The position numbers and the translations under genes were made by a program. A stretch of DNA of 64,000 nt, taken from Mesostigma viride. Its lineage: Eukaryota; Streptophyta; Mesostigmatophyceae; Mesostigmatales; Mesostigmataceae. Positions 44,960-59,900 of the stretch are shown here, piece after piece (position 1 is the first letter of the stretch; each line of letters starts with the position of its first letter). The stretch covers positions 908,035-972,034 of the forward strand of contig RPFO01000188.1 of the NCBI GenBank assembly GCA_009746045.1, read 5' to 3'. Below the pieces are notes generated by a model. That model was not told the origin of the DNA, did no database searches, and was given only the letters and a program-made list of their open reading frames with translations.

Positions 44960-47900
44960 ATGCAGTCGCCGCAGGGCGGTGATCTTCCCAAACTTCCAAT
45001 TCCATGGCTGGCCTCGCCATCCGCAGGTGGCGGTGCCCTGAGCGCGGATGCTCAGCATCGAATTCCTGCCGCCCGTGTGGGTGCCAGCGTCTTGGCGAAC
45101 ATGAGAGGCAGCGCCCGTGATTTCGGGACGACGCCCGTGTATACAGCAAGTCAATTGACCAAGTCTCCACACAGCACCGACGCCGACCGGCTCTTCCGCG
45201 CTCTCGCAGGAGAAACTCATTCCGGTAATGCATGGTCGTGTGATCAAGTGTCCGCCTATGCGCACTGTGTGTTTTAGTCTGCCGTGCACGCCTGGACGCG
45301 AGCTGTCACGCCACACTGCATACGCGGCTCGATATCACGCCATCCGTCTAGAATGTGCATTGGGGGTTCCTGCGGGGCAAATTTCTTAGTCTCCTGTCAC
45401 AATCGTCCATTTCTGACCCATGCTGACCCGCCATTAATTGCCACTGGCCCACCCCCTCCCCTCTGTATCCACCCGGCCCATTCAGCTCCAGGTCAGCCCA
45501 CCGTCTCCCCCCGCAACATCCCCCGCTCCAACCCCTCCACCCCGGTCTCCCACGGCATCGGCGTGCGCCACCCTGGCAAGCCCTCGGTCCCCGCCCAGGC
45601 ATCGTCCACTCTGGGATCGGACACCCGGCGCGCCAGCACATCGGTCCCAGGCCTGGACATTCACCCCCCCGGGGTCAGCCCGCGCCGACACACCAACCAA
45701 GCCGACGAGATCGGCAGGCGCCGGGGCAGCCTTGGGGACGCCGGCGGGCCGGGTCCCAGCCAGGGCGCTGCCAGGGGCGGCGCGAGCGAAAGGGCACCCC
45801 GTCGGAACTCCTTTGACCATGTCAGGGGCGGCGCGACCGATGGGGCTCCCCGTCGCAACTCCCTCGACCATGTCCCTGGAGGGATATATTCCTCCCGGCC
45901 CAGCCCCCCCGCTGGCAGTGCCCCCCCCGTGGTGTCGCCTCGTTCATTATCGACTGAGACGAGGGGGGAGGCCAGCCAGCAAACCGGGGGCGCCCCCCCA
46001 GCGCGGCATGTGGAGGTCTCCTCGCGATTCCCCCAGCCACCGCCGGAAGCGGCGCCGGCAACGGCGAGGGACGGCACGGGCGGCAGTAATAGTGCGCGGC
46101 CGACTCAGGATGGCAGCTCGGATGAGGACGTGAGCCCGGGCCCGTATCGCTCGGGGTCTGGCCACCCAGGCTCCTTTGGCTCCACCACACCGTCCTCGTC
46201 CCTGTCCTCTTCGCCCTTATCATCAGATGGCGAAGGGGATGCAAAGGGCCGGGTCGGCGGGAACGTCGGGACCAAGCCCAAGTCATCCTCCAAGCACAAG
46301 CTCACTGAATTTCTCAGCAGCCCCCACGCACATCCTGCGAGACCGGCGATGCCTTCTCGTGCGGCGACCGGTGCGCAAGCGCCAGGTGGCGGCGCGGCAG
46401 CGGCCACCAAGGTGGGCGGCAAGCGGGATGACCATGAGGGGGGTGTCGTGGTGTTGTCGGCGAGCACAAAGGCGGACGGCGCGCCCGCGCGGGTGGAGGC
46501 CTCGCTCTCCACCGCGTGGGCCGAGGTGAAGGGCCGCTACAACTTCTCGAAGCGAGGCGTCAAGGGGCAGGCCATCGCTGACGTAGCCCGGGACGCGTTC
46601 GCCGAGGCGCAAGTGCAGCAGCGCATGAAGGTGGGGGGGAATGTGGCTGGCTGACTAGTTGGCGGGCGGGCGGGCGGGCGGGCGGGCGGGCGGGCGGGCG
46701 GGCGGGCAGGCGGGCGGGTGGGCGGGTGGGCTAGCTGGCTAGCCTGCCTTTGTCATGCCTTCTTTCGGGCACAGGCATGCGAGCCTGTTCTATCCGCGTG
46801 TGAGTAAATGGAGCGCCTATTCTTCGTTTCCTGTGCTGCACTTCTTCGTTTCCTTTTGCTATTCTTCTTCTTTTCCTTTGCCAACTTCTGCTTTCCTTTT
46901 GCTGTTCTTCTTGTTTTCCTTTGCTGCACTTCTTCTCTTCCTTTGCTGCGCTTCTTCTTTTCCTTTGCTGCACTTCTTCTTTTCCTTTGCCAACTTCTGC
47001 TTTCCTTTTGCTGTTCTGCGGAAGTGACCCGAAAATCCCCCCCGGGGCGGAGAACGCTCGCGAATCGCTGCTCTGTCACCTTCCCGGGAAGGAACCACCC
47101 GCCATCTTCTCCTAGCAAAGATTGATGTATTGTACCCTGTGCATGGCAACCCCCTGGCCTTATGCCATGCCCTCGCCACCAACACCACCTCCTGCCAACC
47201 ATGCCCTCCGATAGAGTTGTATGCCCCATCCCCTTGTAAACGACGCCACTCCAACGCCCCATGCCCTCGCCACCAACACCACCTCCTGCCAACCATGCCC
47301 TCCGATAGAGTTGTATGCCCCATCCCCTTGTAAACGACGCCACTCCAACGCCCCATGCCCTCGCCACCAACACCACCTCCTGCCAACCATGCCCTCCGAT
47401 AGAGTTGTATGCCCCATCCCCTTGTAAATGACGCCACTCCAACGCCCCGTGCCCTCGCCACCAACACCACCTCCTGCCAACCATGCCCTCCGATAGAGTT
47501 GTATGCCCCATCCCCTTGTAAACGACGCCACTCCAACGCCCCGTGCCCTCGCCACCAACACCACCTCCTGCCAACCATGCCCTCCGATAGAGTTGTATGC
47601 CCCATCCCCTTGTAAATGACGCCACTCCAACGCCCCATCCCCTTGTAAACGACGCCACTCCAACGCCCCGTGCCCTCGCCACCAACACCACCTCCTGCCA
47701 ACCATGCCCTCCGATAGAGTTGTATGCCCCATCCCCTTGTAAACGACGCCACTCCAACGCCCCGTGCCCTCGCCACCAACACCACCTCCTGCCAACCATG
47801 CCCTCCGATAGAGTTGTATGCCCCATCCCCTTGTAAACGACGCCACTCCAACGCCCCGTGCCCTCGCCACCAACACCACCTCCTGCCAACCATGCCCTCC

Positions 47901-50900
47901 GATAGAGTTGTATGCCCCATCCCCTTGTAAATGACGCCACTCCAACGCCCCATCCCCTTGTAAACGACGCCACTCCAACGCCCCGTGCCCTCGCCACCAA
48001 CACCACCTCCTGCCAACCATGCCCTCCGATAGAGTTGTATGCCCCATCCCCTTGTAAACGACGCCACTCCAACGCCCCGTGCCCTCGCCACCAACACCAC
48101 CTCCTGCCAACCATGCCCTCCGATAGAGTTGTATGCCCCATCCCCTTGTAAACGACGCCACTCCAACGCCCCGTGCCCTCGCCACCAACACCACCTCCTG
48201 CCAACCATGCCCTCCGATAGAGTTGTATGCCCCATCCCCTTGTAAACGACGCCACTCCAACGCCCCGTGCCCTCGCCACCAACACCACCTCCTGCCAACC
48301 ATGCCCTCCGATAGAGTTGTATGCCCCATCCCCTTGTAAATGACGCCACTCCAACGCCCCATCCCCTTGTAAACGACGCCACTCCAACGCCCCGTGCCCT
48401 CGCCACCAACACCACCTCCTGCCAACCATGCCCTCCGATAGAGTTGTATGCCCCATCCCCTTGTAAATGACGCCACTCCAACGCCCCGTGCCCTCGCCAC
48501 CAACACCACCTCCTGCCAAACATGCCCTCCGATAGAGTTGTATGCCCCATCCCCTTGTAAACGACGCCACTCCAACGCCCCGTGCCCTCGCCACCAACAC
48601 CACCTCCTGCCAACCATGCCCTCCGATAGAGTTGTATGCCCCATCCCCTTGTAAACGACGCCACTCCAACGCCCCGTGCCCTCGCCAACGACACCACTCC
48701 ATGCACCGTGCCCTTGCCAACGACGCCACCCGGGCGCCTGCCAGCTGCCCCTGGAGCAAAAGGCCAGCCTGGAGGCGATGGAGGCGATGGTGCAGGCGCT
48801 GCACGACGAGGCGCGGCTGATGGTGGACAACGCGCGCATGGTGCGTGCACGCATTTGCTACAGTGCTAACGGTGCATGGTGCGTGCTGCTGGGCAGTGAC
48901 GGTGGACATAGCCACTGCCCATGCCTGAGCACACACACGTGGCGCGACACTGGTGCAGTTGCTAGAGGGCGCGGCTTGCCTGGTGGTGGGCAATGCACGC
49001 ACCGTGCTTGCCAGGTGGATGAGCAGTAGATGGGAAAGTGCACGTTGGTGGCATCCTGTGGTGGCAACATGGTGGGCAATGCTGGCAATGTGCGGCGGCG
49101 GCTGCACGGTGGGCAATACTGGCCATGGGCTGGGGTGGCCATTTGGTGGGTGCATAACAGTCGGGAAGTGCCCTCCGCATATGCCTTCCGCATTGAAATA
49201 GCCACGTGTATGGAGCTGGTGATGCTTCATGTGACCAATGTCGCCCAATGTGCCCGCAGTACGCGCATGGGTTGCAGTATTAATGCATGGGTTGCAGTAT
49301 GCGTATGGGTTAATACATTAAGAAACACGTAGACTGCAGTGGTGATGGATTGTGCAGCGTTCCCAAATGCCTGACTGCGCACAGGTACCCCTGTTCTTCG
49401 CAACAGAAATCGATCTTATCAAACACCAGAGGGTACCCTTTGCTGGAATTGGGGTACCGTTTGCTGGCTCGTATGCGTGCCTGCTGGCATTAGATACAAC
49501 GCACGCCTGCTGGCATTGGAGAAAATGCACACTTTGTGATCAGTTCTTCGACAGCCAACCTGCTTACTATACAACCTACACCCCTGTCAACGGGATGTAC
49601 TTTTTTAATATATGCGTCTAGTGGACGCCATCCCGTCCAGTCAAGGTAAAGACACCACGTTTGCTTATTAGATGGTGCACTCTTGCCATGAACTACCGTA
49701 TCGATGAGACAACCAGCGCAGGCCAGAAATCGGGCGAATCCGGACCATGGTAGCTCGAGCCTGCCATTATCTTCTCCGCGTTTTCAAGTCGTTCAGGATG
49801 ATGAATATAATTGGAGATGGAATTGTTCATTGAAATTATGGCTGGCTGACACTAAGAGCGACTAGATGACCTAGATGGTGGGGCCGGAAACATCTTGCTT
49901 GATCAGGGCGTGTGTTTCGAGCAGTATTACTATATTTCGGGTTCTGCTTTCTTTTCCTTTGGGCTCCCTGCAGGTCAGCGGGTCAACACCGCCCACGCTG
50001 GGAAAGGAGGAGATGCGGGCACTCCTCTCGTGGATGACCGACCTGGAACAGCGCGAGGCCGGGCTCAAGACGGACAAGCAGGGCATACGCAACCGGGTTG
50101 GGCCGCTGAGCTCGAGCTACGTGCAGGTTGGTGGGGCGCCCATGGACAAAGGTCCTTGCTGCTTGCAGAGGGCATGAGCTCAAGCTACAGGTGGGTGGGG
50201 GTTATTGAAAGGTATTAGTATCTGCTCAGCTAGTAGCATCCAATATGAGCATGAGCTATGTGCGTGTGGGTGGGGCGCCTTCTATGAAGCATCCAACTGA
50301 CGGCAACAATCCAAAGCTCGGCCTATATGCACGTGGGCGGGGCACCTAGTGAAGTGATTAGCCCTATGTGCGCTGTGCACAGGCTATGTGCGAAGGGTGG
50401 CACCTACGGGGCACCTAGTGAAGTGATAAGCCCTATGTGCGCTGTGCACAGGCTATGTGCGGTGGGTGGCACCTACGGGGCACCTAGTGAAGTGATTAGC
50501 CCTAAGTGTGCTGTGCACAGGCTATGTGCGGTGGGTGGCACCTACGGGGCACCTAGTGAAGTGATTAGCCCTATGTGTGCTGTGCACAGGCTATGTGCGG
50601 TGGGTGGCACCTACGGGGCACCTAGTGAAGTGATTAGCCCTATGTGCGCTGTGCCCAGGCTATGTGCGGTGGGTGGCACCTACGGGGCACCTAGTGAAGT
50701 GATTAGCCCTATGTGTGCTGTGCACAGGCTATGTGCGGTGGGTGGCACCTACGGGGCACCTAGTGAAGTGATTAGCCCTATGTGCGCTGTGCACAGGCTA
50801 TGTGCGGTGGGTGGCACCTACGGGGCACCTAGTGAAGTGATTAGCCCTATGTGCGCTGTGCACAGGCTATGTGCGGTGGGTGGCACCTACGGGGCACCTA

Positions 50901-53900
50901 GTGAAGTGATTAGCCCTATGTGCGCTGTGCACAGGCTATGTGCGGTGGGTGGCACCTACGGGGCACCTAGTGAAGTGATTAGCCCTATGTGCGCTGTGCA
51001 CAGGCTATGTGCGGTGGGTGGCACCTATGGCAAGAGCATCCATCGACGAGCGCTGGTGGGGTGTGTGCGCCTTGTGCGGGTGGGTGGCACACTTATTCTT
51101 GTTCCAAATTGCCTTCCTACTCGTTCTAGCACGTCCTATGTGCGGGTGGGTGGCACGCTTGTTCTTGTTCCAAATTGCCTTCCTACTCGTTCTAGCACAT
51201 CCTATGTGCGGGTGGGTGGCACGCTTGTTCTTGTTCCAAATTGCCTTCCTACTCGCTCTAGCACGTCCTATGTGCGGGTGGGTGGCACGCTTTTTCTTGC
51301 TCCAAATTGCCTTGCTACTCGCTCTAGCACGTCCTATGTGTGGTTGGGTGGTGCCAGTTCAAACCTATACTTGGCTGCCAGTGGGAGTCATTAGCCTTTT
51401 GGGTGGGTACATGGTGGCCTTTGCCGCGCTGTGTCACGATGTTTTAGGGGGGCCAGGGGGGAGAGAGGGAGCTGGGGGCCATGGGGCGATGGCTGTGGGG
51501 CGATGCCCATGTGCAATCCCCTTGTGTTCTGTCTTATAAGTTCGCGTCTTATAAGTTCGCGTCTTATAAGTTCGCGTGATTGCGGGTTTTACAATGTGGC
51601 AATGCCATGTGGACGCATATGTGCACGAAGGGCCACGGTATTCCTTGTGCACACCAAGCAGGTGGTCCCTGGGGATAACAGTGGTCTTGAGGGCCCCGCG
51701 TTTCATTTTTACTCTCACAATCAAGTAACGTGCGTGTTTGCAACTTGCCCGTTGAAACTCTACGGCGGAGCAAATTTTCAGAGGAACCTCACCCTTATGC
51801 TTGCAAATTCGGGACAAAGTCGGTGGATGGATGGATGGATGGATGGATGGATGGATGGATGGATGGATGGATGGATGGATGGATGGATGGATGGATGGAT
51901 GGATGGATGGATGGATGGATGGATGGATGGATGGATGGATGGATGGATGGATGGATGGATGGATGGATGGATGGATGGATGGATGGATGGATGGATGGAT
52001 GGATGGATGGATGGATGGATGGATGGATGGATGGATGGATGGATGGATGGATGGATGGATGGATGGATGGATGGATGGATGGATGGATGGATGGATGGAT
52101 GGATGGATGGATGGATGGATGGATGGATGGATGGATGGATGGATGGATGGATGGATGGATGGATGGATGGATGGATGGATGGATGGATGGATGGATGGAT
52201 GGATGGATGGATGGATGGATGGATGGATGGATGGATGGATGGATGGATGGATGGATGGATGGATGGATGGATGGATGGATGGATGGATGGATGGATGGAT
52301 GGATGGATGGATGGATGGATGGATGGATGGATGGATGGATGGATGGATGGATGGATGGATGGATGGATGGATGGATGGATGGATGGATGGATGGATGGAT
52401 GGATGGATGGATGGATGGATGGATGGATGGATGGATGGATGGATGGATGGATGGATGGATGGATGGATGGATGGATGGATGGATGGATGGATGGATGGAT
52501 GGATGGATGGATGGATGGATGGATGGATGGATGGATGGATGGATGGATGGATGGATGGATGGATGGATGGATGGATGGATGGATGGATGGATGGATGGAT
52601 GGATGGATGGATGGATGGATGGATGGATGGATGGATGGATGGATGGATGGATGGATGGATGGATGGATGGATGGATGGATGGATGGATGGATGGATGGAT
52701 GGATGGATGGATGGATGGATGGATGGATGGATGGATGGATGGATGGATGGATGGATGGATGGATGGATGGATGGATGGATGGATGGATGGATGGATGGAT
52801 GGATGGATGGATGGATGGATGGATGGATGGATGGATGGATGGATGGATGGATGGATGGATGGATGGATGGATGGATGGATGGATGGATGGATGGATGGAT
52901 GGATGGATGGATGGATGGATGGATGGATGGATGGATGGATGGATGGATGGATGGATGGATGGATGGATGGATGGATGGATGGATGGATGGATGGATGGAT
53001 GGATGGATGGATGGATGGATGGATGGATGGATGGATGGATGGATGGATGGATGGATGGATGGATGGATGGATGGATGGATGGATGGATGGATGGATGGAT
53101 GGATGGATGGATGGATGGATGGATGGATGGATGGATTGACGGATTTTCATCCCCTATTCCTATGTTTTCTCACGTGTACGGCTTTATAAGCTTCCCCAAT
53201 TCTGGCGAACCTAACGGTTCTTCCGAAAATGGGCTCCGCCTGATTATCTAGCTTCTCTTTCACACTCAGCAGTAGTCATGAGCCGTAGTCGTTGTCATGC
53301 CGCCGCATCTCCTCAAATGCAGGCCATGTGCTCAAATCACGTCGCATCTGCCCTCATGTTGAGCCTCTACGTGAACCTGATCGTGACGGCCAGCCGTCGT
53401 AGTCATAAGCCTCCTCGCAACCGACCACTGGTCACGAATCCGTTTGCGACGAATCCGTTACCTGTTTGGTCGCCTGGACGCAGGCCGTTCTGAGCTTCTG
53501 CATGAAGGTGGTGGTGACAGCGTCCAGCTTCAGCAGCCCGGTCTTCGCCATGGTCATCCCCCGCATGTTCCTCTTTGTGATGGGCATGCTCACGCAGCTC
53601 AGCGGCATCGGCAAGGTGAGCAAATACAGCAAACCTGTAGGGGCGAGGTTTTCGGATGTGGCTCAGGGGCATCGGCAAGGTGAGCACCCGTGTCACTCTG
53701 CCGACGAGCAAGCATCAGCATGCATCGGCAAGCGCATCAGCATGCATCGGCAAGCTGAGTGCTCGTGTCGACTGGCAAGGCGGGTATTAATGTTGACCGG
53801 CATATGGAAGTGACTCGTGACGGTGACCGGCATCGGCACGGTGAGCAAATATAGCCCACTGGTAGGGGCGAGGCGATTGCATGTGGCCTGGCGGCATGGG

Positions 53901-56900
53901 CAGGGTGACTAGCAACTAGCATTTGCCAAGCAGCACGGGCAAGGGATGCTTGTGGCCTAGTGGCATGGGCCAATCAGGGGAGAAAGAGTGGACTGCAGTG
54001 GAAAGTAGAGTTCAGTGAACATGGAGCATTTCGTTGCGCCATCGGCAATGTGAATTGATGCTTAGGAGCTGCCGCCGCCGATCTGATCAGCCATCTAAGC
54101 ACATGGCACTAGTGGACGCGAAAATCCATGGGCAAGGGCAAGTGGAGCGATACGTGCTTCTGGCGGAATGGCGTGAGCCTGCGTTGGCAAGTACGTGTAC
54201 GGGGTAAATTTTGTCAAGACGGGAGTACAGCAAGGTGGCTCGCAACCAGCGTGTTATGAGCAGCATGGGCAACGTGGGTGTGCGTGCCCTACTGGCGTGA
54301 GCAAGATGGTTCCCTACGACAAGCAATAGATGGAGTGAGCAGCCGTGAGCGAGCGGCATTGGCAAGGCATCGGCATCGCCAGGCATGTGGGTATGCGGCA
54401 TTAGAATGTGTGGGAGAAGTGAGCATTCATGGAGCTATGATAAGGTGAGCTTTAGGGGCCTAGCGGCGTTCGCAAGATCAGCGTTGTGGAGCAAGTGGCA
54501 TTTGTGGTAAGGGGCAATCCTGGCATCCCGGGAACACCCCTGGATCAGTATCACACCACCTTCTGAGTGGACCGCCATCGTTGGACCATTGTAGTGGGGG
54601 GGTGGACCGCCATGGTTGGACCATCGTAGTGGGGGGGTGGACCGCCAACGTTGGACCATCGTAGTGGGGGGGTGGACCGCCATCGTTGGACCATCGTAGT
54701 GGGGGGTGGACCGCCATCGTTGGACCATCGTAGTGGGGGGTGGACCGCCATCATTGGACCATCGTAGTGGGGGGGTGGACCGCCATCGTTGGACCATCGT
54801 AGTGGGGGGGTGGACCGCCATCGTTGGACCATCGTAGTGGGGGGTGGACCGCCATCATTGGACCATCGTAGTGGGGGGGTGGACCGCCATCGTTGGACCA
54901 TCGTAGTGGGGGGGTGGACCGCCATCGTTGGACCATCGTAGTGGGGGGGTGGACCGCCATCATTGGACCATCGTAGTGGGGGGGTGGACCGCCATCGTTG
55001 GACCTTCTTAGTACCACACCAGTGTGCATGGGCCCATCATCCCCTGTTTCTGGTATGCTGGCACCAAGCACCGGATATCTTATCCCATGTTCTATTTCTA
55101 CTATGTCACGAGGACTATGTTCTCCATGACTACGTGCTCCATGGCTCTGCGCTCCATGACTATCCCATGACAATACTTGTTTTGTTGGCACAGAGTAAGA
55201 CTGTCCACCTAGATGCATGCCCTTCTGCCAATGTAACGAGCCTCCAGGAGCTATGTAATGAGCCGCGCACCGTGTCTTATCTGAGCAATTAACAAGACAC
55301 TATCTAATGACCCCAATCCCGTACTGTGTCCATGCGCCTGCCCTCTTGCCTGCAAAGGATCTGTGCCATGCGCTGCACACAAGTGTCGGTAACTCTGTAT
55401 CGAAGGCATCAATCATCCACGCATGTGCCTCTCTCCTGGGCCGTATGGCCTTCTACTCAGGAGCTGTGCAGTGCGATACTGGCGCAACAACACCTTGCGA
55501 AAAAAAAAATAAAATGGAAAGTTGTGTAGTAAATTCAGAATATATAAATTCTCTCTGCCCAAAGTCCCTCTCTTCCCCTGCCCTCTCGCCTATCACGCAC
55601 AAGTTGTGCAACAAGCTGCACACAAGTATTAAGTGAACACAGCCCTACCTGATGAACCTAAAAATGAACCCTGTCTGTATGCCTGCCTGTTTTTGGGTGC
55701 CCCAGGAGCTGTGCAACGAGCTGCACGCGACGGTGGAGGAGCTGATCAGCGAGCGTGAGTTCACGCTGCACCGCTTCAAGGAGAAAGAGGACCGGCTGCT
55801 GCGGCGAATAGCGGCGCTGGAAAAGACCGAGGCGGTGTGTGCTCTATAACCATAGACGTCGTTGTGTCACATTATCGGCGCTATTGCGGCACATTATCGG
55901 CGCTATTGCGGCACATTATAGGGGCTATTGCGGCACATTATGGGGGCTATTGCGGCACATTATGGGGGCTATTGCGGCACATTATGGGGGCTATTGCGGC
56001 ACCTTATAGGGGCTATTGCGGCACCTTATAGGCGCTATTGCGGCACCTTATAGGGGCTGTTGCGGCACATTATAGGGGCTATTGCGGCACATTATAGGGG
56101 CTATTGCGGCACATTATAGGGGCTATTGCGGCACATTATGGGGGCTATTGCGGCACATTATAGGGGCTATTGCAGCACATTATAGGGGCTATTGCGGCAC
56201 ATTATAGGGGCTATTGCGGCACATTATAGGCGCTATTGCGGCACATTATAGGGGCTATTGCGGCACATTATAGGCGCTATTGCGGCACATTATAGGGGCT
56301 ATTGCGGCACAGTATAGGGGCTATTGCGGCACGTGATAGACGCCTTGCGGCACATTATATTACAGCGCACCCGGCATTCGAGAGGACCGAGGCGACGTGC
56401 CCTGGTCACTCACGCTTGCCATGTAACCACTGGATCCGTGCCAGCACCAGGGAAGTAGTGGGAACCGGCTGCTGCGGCGCATGGCAGCACTCGAGAAAGT
56501 TGAGGCCGTGCTTGGGATCTAACGATAGTCATTGCTGCGGCAACCATAGTCATTGCTGCGGCAACCATAGTCATTGCTGCGGCAACCATAGTCATTGCTG
56601 CGGCAACCATAGTCATTGCTGCGGCAACCATAGTCATTGTTGCGGCAACCATAGTCATTGCTGCGGCAGCCATTGCCATTGTTGCGGCAGCCGTAATCAT
56701 GGCGCGTGGCCGCATGAGGGAAGACCGAGGCGGTGCGTGCCTGGGCGCTTGCCAGTTGGTCACTTGATCTAGGCTAGTATGTAGTGAAGTAGTAGTAACC
56801 AGTTGTTTTGGCACGTGTTGCTGCGCAGGGGGATACCAAGGCGCGGCGTGCCTGGGCGCTGGTGATTGACGTGGTGGTGGGGATGTGCCAGGGATCCATC

Positions 56901-59900
56901 GCTACACTTTTTAGGCGAGCTTGCGGCATCATCAGCCCTCGGTGTAGACGACTTAAGACGATGTTGAATGGCCAACATGCAGCCTTGGCATGCTATGGTA
57001 GCATATGCCTCTGTGTACAGTGGCTGTGACTCCGTTGTTTTCGCGAATTCTATGCATGATTTCCCTCGCCATTCGCACCTTCCGGGCTTTCCCTCAGTCC
57101 CTCAAAAGAGATCTCCTTGTGCGCTTCGCCTCAACATATGGTGACCTGCTGGACCCAGTGGTTGTGACCAAACAGCCGTGCCATGACAAAACGGTGTTTT
57201 CTGGGGGTTAAGAAAGATGCATCGGGAGTTTTTACCTGTTTCGTATAGTAGTATGTAGTGTGTAACTTTCGAGTTATACCTTGGATATACCCTAAAAAGT
57301 TCTAGTCATAGTAGTACTATGGTTATAGTAAAGTTCTAGTTATAGTAGTACTATAGTTATAGTGGTATTATTCAAGCTGACGTATATGACAAGGCCTACA
57401 ATCTACAGCATGGAACTCACGAGTTGCGGGATGTCCAGAACGGGTGGGGATGGATGGACGGTGTGTGGGGGGGGGAGGGAGTTGCTGGGGATGAGGGGAA
57501 TGGGGCGTGGCGGATGTGTGTGATGTGAGCATGTTTGTGTGTGCGTACGACAGAATTTGGAGTCACTGCTGAAGAAGAACATGCAGGAGAGGAGGGCTGC
57601 ATCGGAGGAGGCCGGCAAGGAGGCGAATCAGGAGATTGCGTACTTGGAAGGTGGGTTGGTTGCCTACTTGGAGACCCCCTACTGGGACGGTGGGTTGGTT
57701 GCCTATCTGGAGACCCCTACTGGGAAGGTGGGTCGGGTGCCTACTTGGAGGTCGTCTAGTTGCAAGATGGGACCTGCCAGGTGTCAGAGCGATCGGGAGC
57801 CATGGAGCAAGCGAGTGTCTGCAAGTATTAAATCATTAATGGCAGTACAGTGGTGAAGGTGTGACGTGCGATAGGGCTGCGCTGTGATGGCGAAGTAGTG
57901 GACGGTGGTGGCTGCGAATGTTTACATAGTAGTGCCACGAATCAGGGTTTCGTGGTACGAGTCATTCGAGGGAAGTTTGCCGCCTGAAATTATTTGTGAC
58001 TGGCTCGTTTTTTTTCCTTTCTAATGCATGCACACAGCCGGTTGTGCGTGCCTTGTAGCTGGTAACCGACAGCTAACACCTTTATCATTTGGCTCGCAAA
58101 GCTATGTTCAGTAGTTGGGTGTTAAGGTTTCTTTTGGTCAGTTTTTTCAGTTGGCTAATTGAAGGGTGATGGCGGGCTTCCCAACTCACCGGATGCTTTT
58201 GCTGTTGGCATGAAACTGGCAGGGAAATTAGTGAAATGGTGATATTTTTAAGGCGGAGATGTTAAATTGAGAGTTCTTGTAGATTTCGGACAGGACCAGC
58301 CGCATTTCTTTGACGCTTTGGCCCTGCTTGTGGGCCCTGCTTTGACTCCAATATGTGGGGTGGTTGTCATGCAGACGAGATCGCCCGGCTAGCCCAGGAA
58401 AATGCGACACTAAAGATGGAGATGGCACACCTGGTGGGTTTGTTGTAGGGCTAGTGACCCCTGCCGCGTAATTGTACAGGCTAACCACGCTTGTTCCTAT
58501 GTATCGGCTTTAGTGGGATCTCCTCCTGCTTTCCGTTCACTTTTCTGTCATTACGTTGGCATATCTCGCAAGTGTTACAAAGAAAATCTCACCTAGAACC
58601 GCCGCGTAAAGGTTGAAGGGAGCACCTTTCTAGCACAGCATTGAGGTTTCAATACACTCAATTTAACACATGCTATTTGACGAACCAGGTCACGACATTG
58701 TGGTGGATTAGAGGAGGCAAAGAACTAGAGGAAAGGGACACTATGATGGATTAGAGGAGTCAAGGCACACTCACCAAGGACACACCATTGAGACGGGCAA
58801 AGAATGCGACTAGAAACAACACTCCAGGTCTGTTGTTTTTTTTTTGCATTCTCGACTTTACCTCGCTCCTACCTCATGACTTAAAAGGGTTTCTAGCTTC
58901 TGGCTTCTCGGACAATACAGCGCCAGCCTCTGGCTTTTCTGCCGGATTTTGTTTGCCTTTTGCGAGAAATTGTGCGAACTAATCCTGGACGTAGCAGCTA
59001 TCCCACTGGCTAGGGCGTAGGGCCCTTTCCTCCGTACGTCCTAGACCACTGCAACATACTTTATTCTAGCATACTTGATTCTATTTCTAATTACTTAACA
59101 TACTTTATTCTAGCATACTTGATTCTATTTCTAATTACTTAACATACTTTATTCTAGCATACTTGATTCTATTTCTAGTTACTTAACATACTTTATTCTA
59201 GCATACTTGATTCTATTTCTAATTACTTAACATACTTTATTCTAGCATACTTGATTCTATTTCTAATTACTTAACATACTTTATTCTAGCATACTTGATT
59301 CTATTTCTAATTACTTAACATACTTTATTCTAGCATACTTGATTCTATTTCTAATTACTTAGTTGTTCCACTACTGTTTGTGAATGCCTTGCTTTTACCA
59401 ATGTGCCCCAACTTCCCTGCAGATGGACACAGAAGCTGGCGCCGTCTATGAATCCATCAACACGGTGAGCTTGTGTGCGGCACGGCACCCTTTGCAAAAT
59501 ACTGCTGCCAGCGTAGTACTCGAAGGAATCATATGGCCATCGAAGTGCAGCTGATCCAAAGGTTAACAAATCTACGAAGGCTAAAGTCTGAACTAGATGC
59601 TTCTGGTCACCAAATAGGTTGGTCGACGAATTCCATGCTCCTGGTTGAAACTTTGGTAAGCTTTGTACAAAATAGCTTTTCTTTTTTTAGGGCGGGGGGG
59701 GGGGGGGAGGAGGATGGACTGAAGCTTCCATTCGCTGCCATTGAGTTCCCCTTCGCGTTTGTATGCTTGCAATCTTCCATGTGCCTTTTATTGCTGTTCA
59801 ATCAATGGCAAAACGTGGTCTATCCCTACGGCTTTGCACGGCAACCCCTCTTGGAAGGTGTTCGGATCGTGAAAATGCTCTCGGGCATGGCCCCCCTTTG

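Noticed and set aside
47120-48690. CRISPR-like regular array
   Set aside because: Units are contiguous 94-bp repeats without unique spacers, in a eukaryotic intron.
46753-49248. 831-codon minus-strand frame over the 94-bp array
   Set aside because: It reads the antisense of an intronic minisatellite and runs over exon 3 of the plus-strand gene; 94-bp units shift frame, so the apparent repeat protein cycles through three frames.
50327-51394. 355-codon plus-strand repeat frame ([16 protein letters not shown] units)
   Set aside because: The unit length (69 and 66 bp) keeps the frame open by chance; it lies between the exon 4 donor and the next exon and is better explained as donor-derived intronic repeats. 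Transcript data could reverse this.
51795-53251. Long Met-Asp-Gly-Trp and Ile-His-Pro-Ser frames
   Set aside because: They are translations of the GGAT array inside an intronic MITE-like element.
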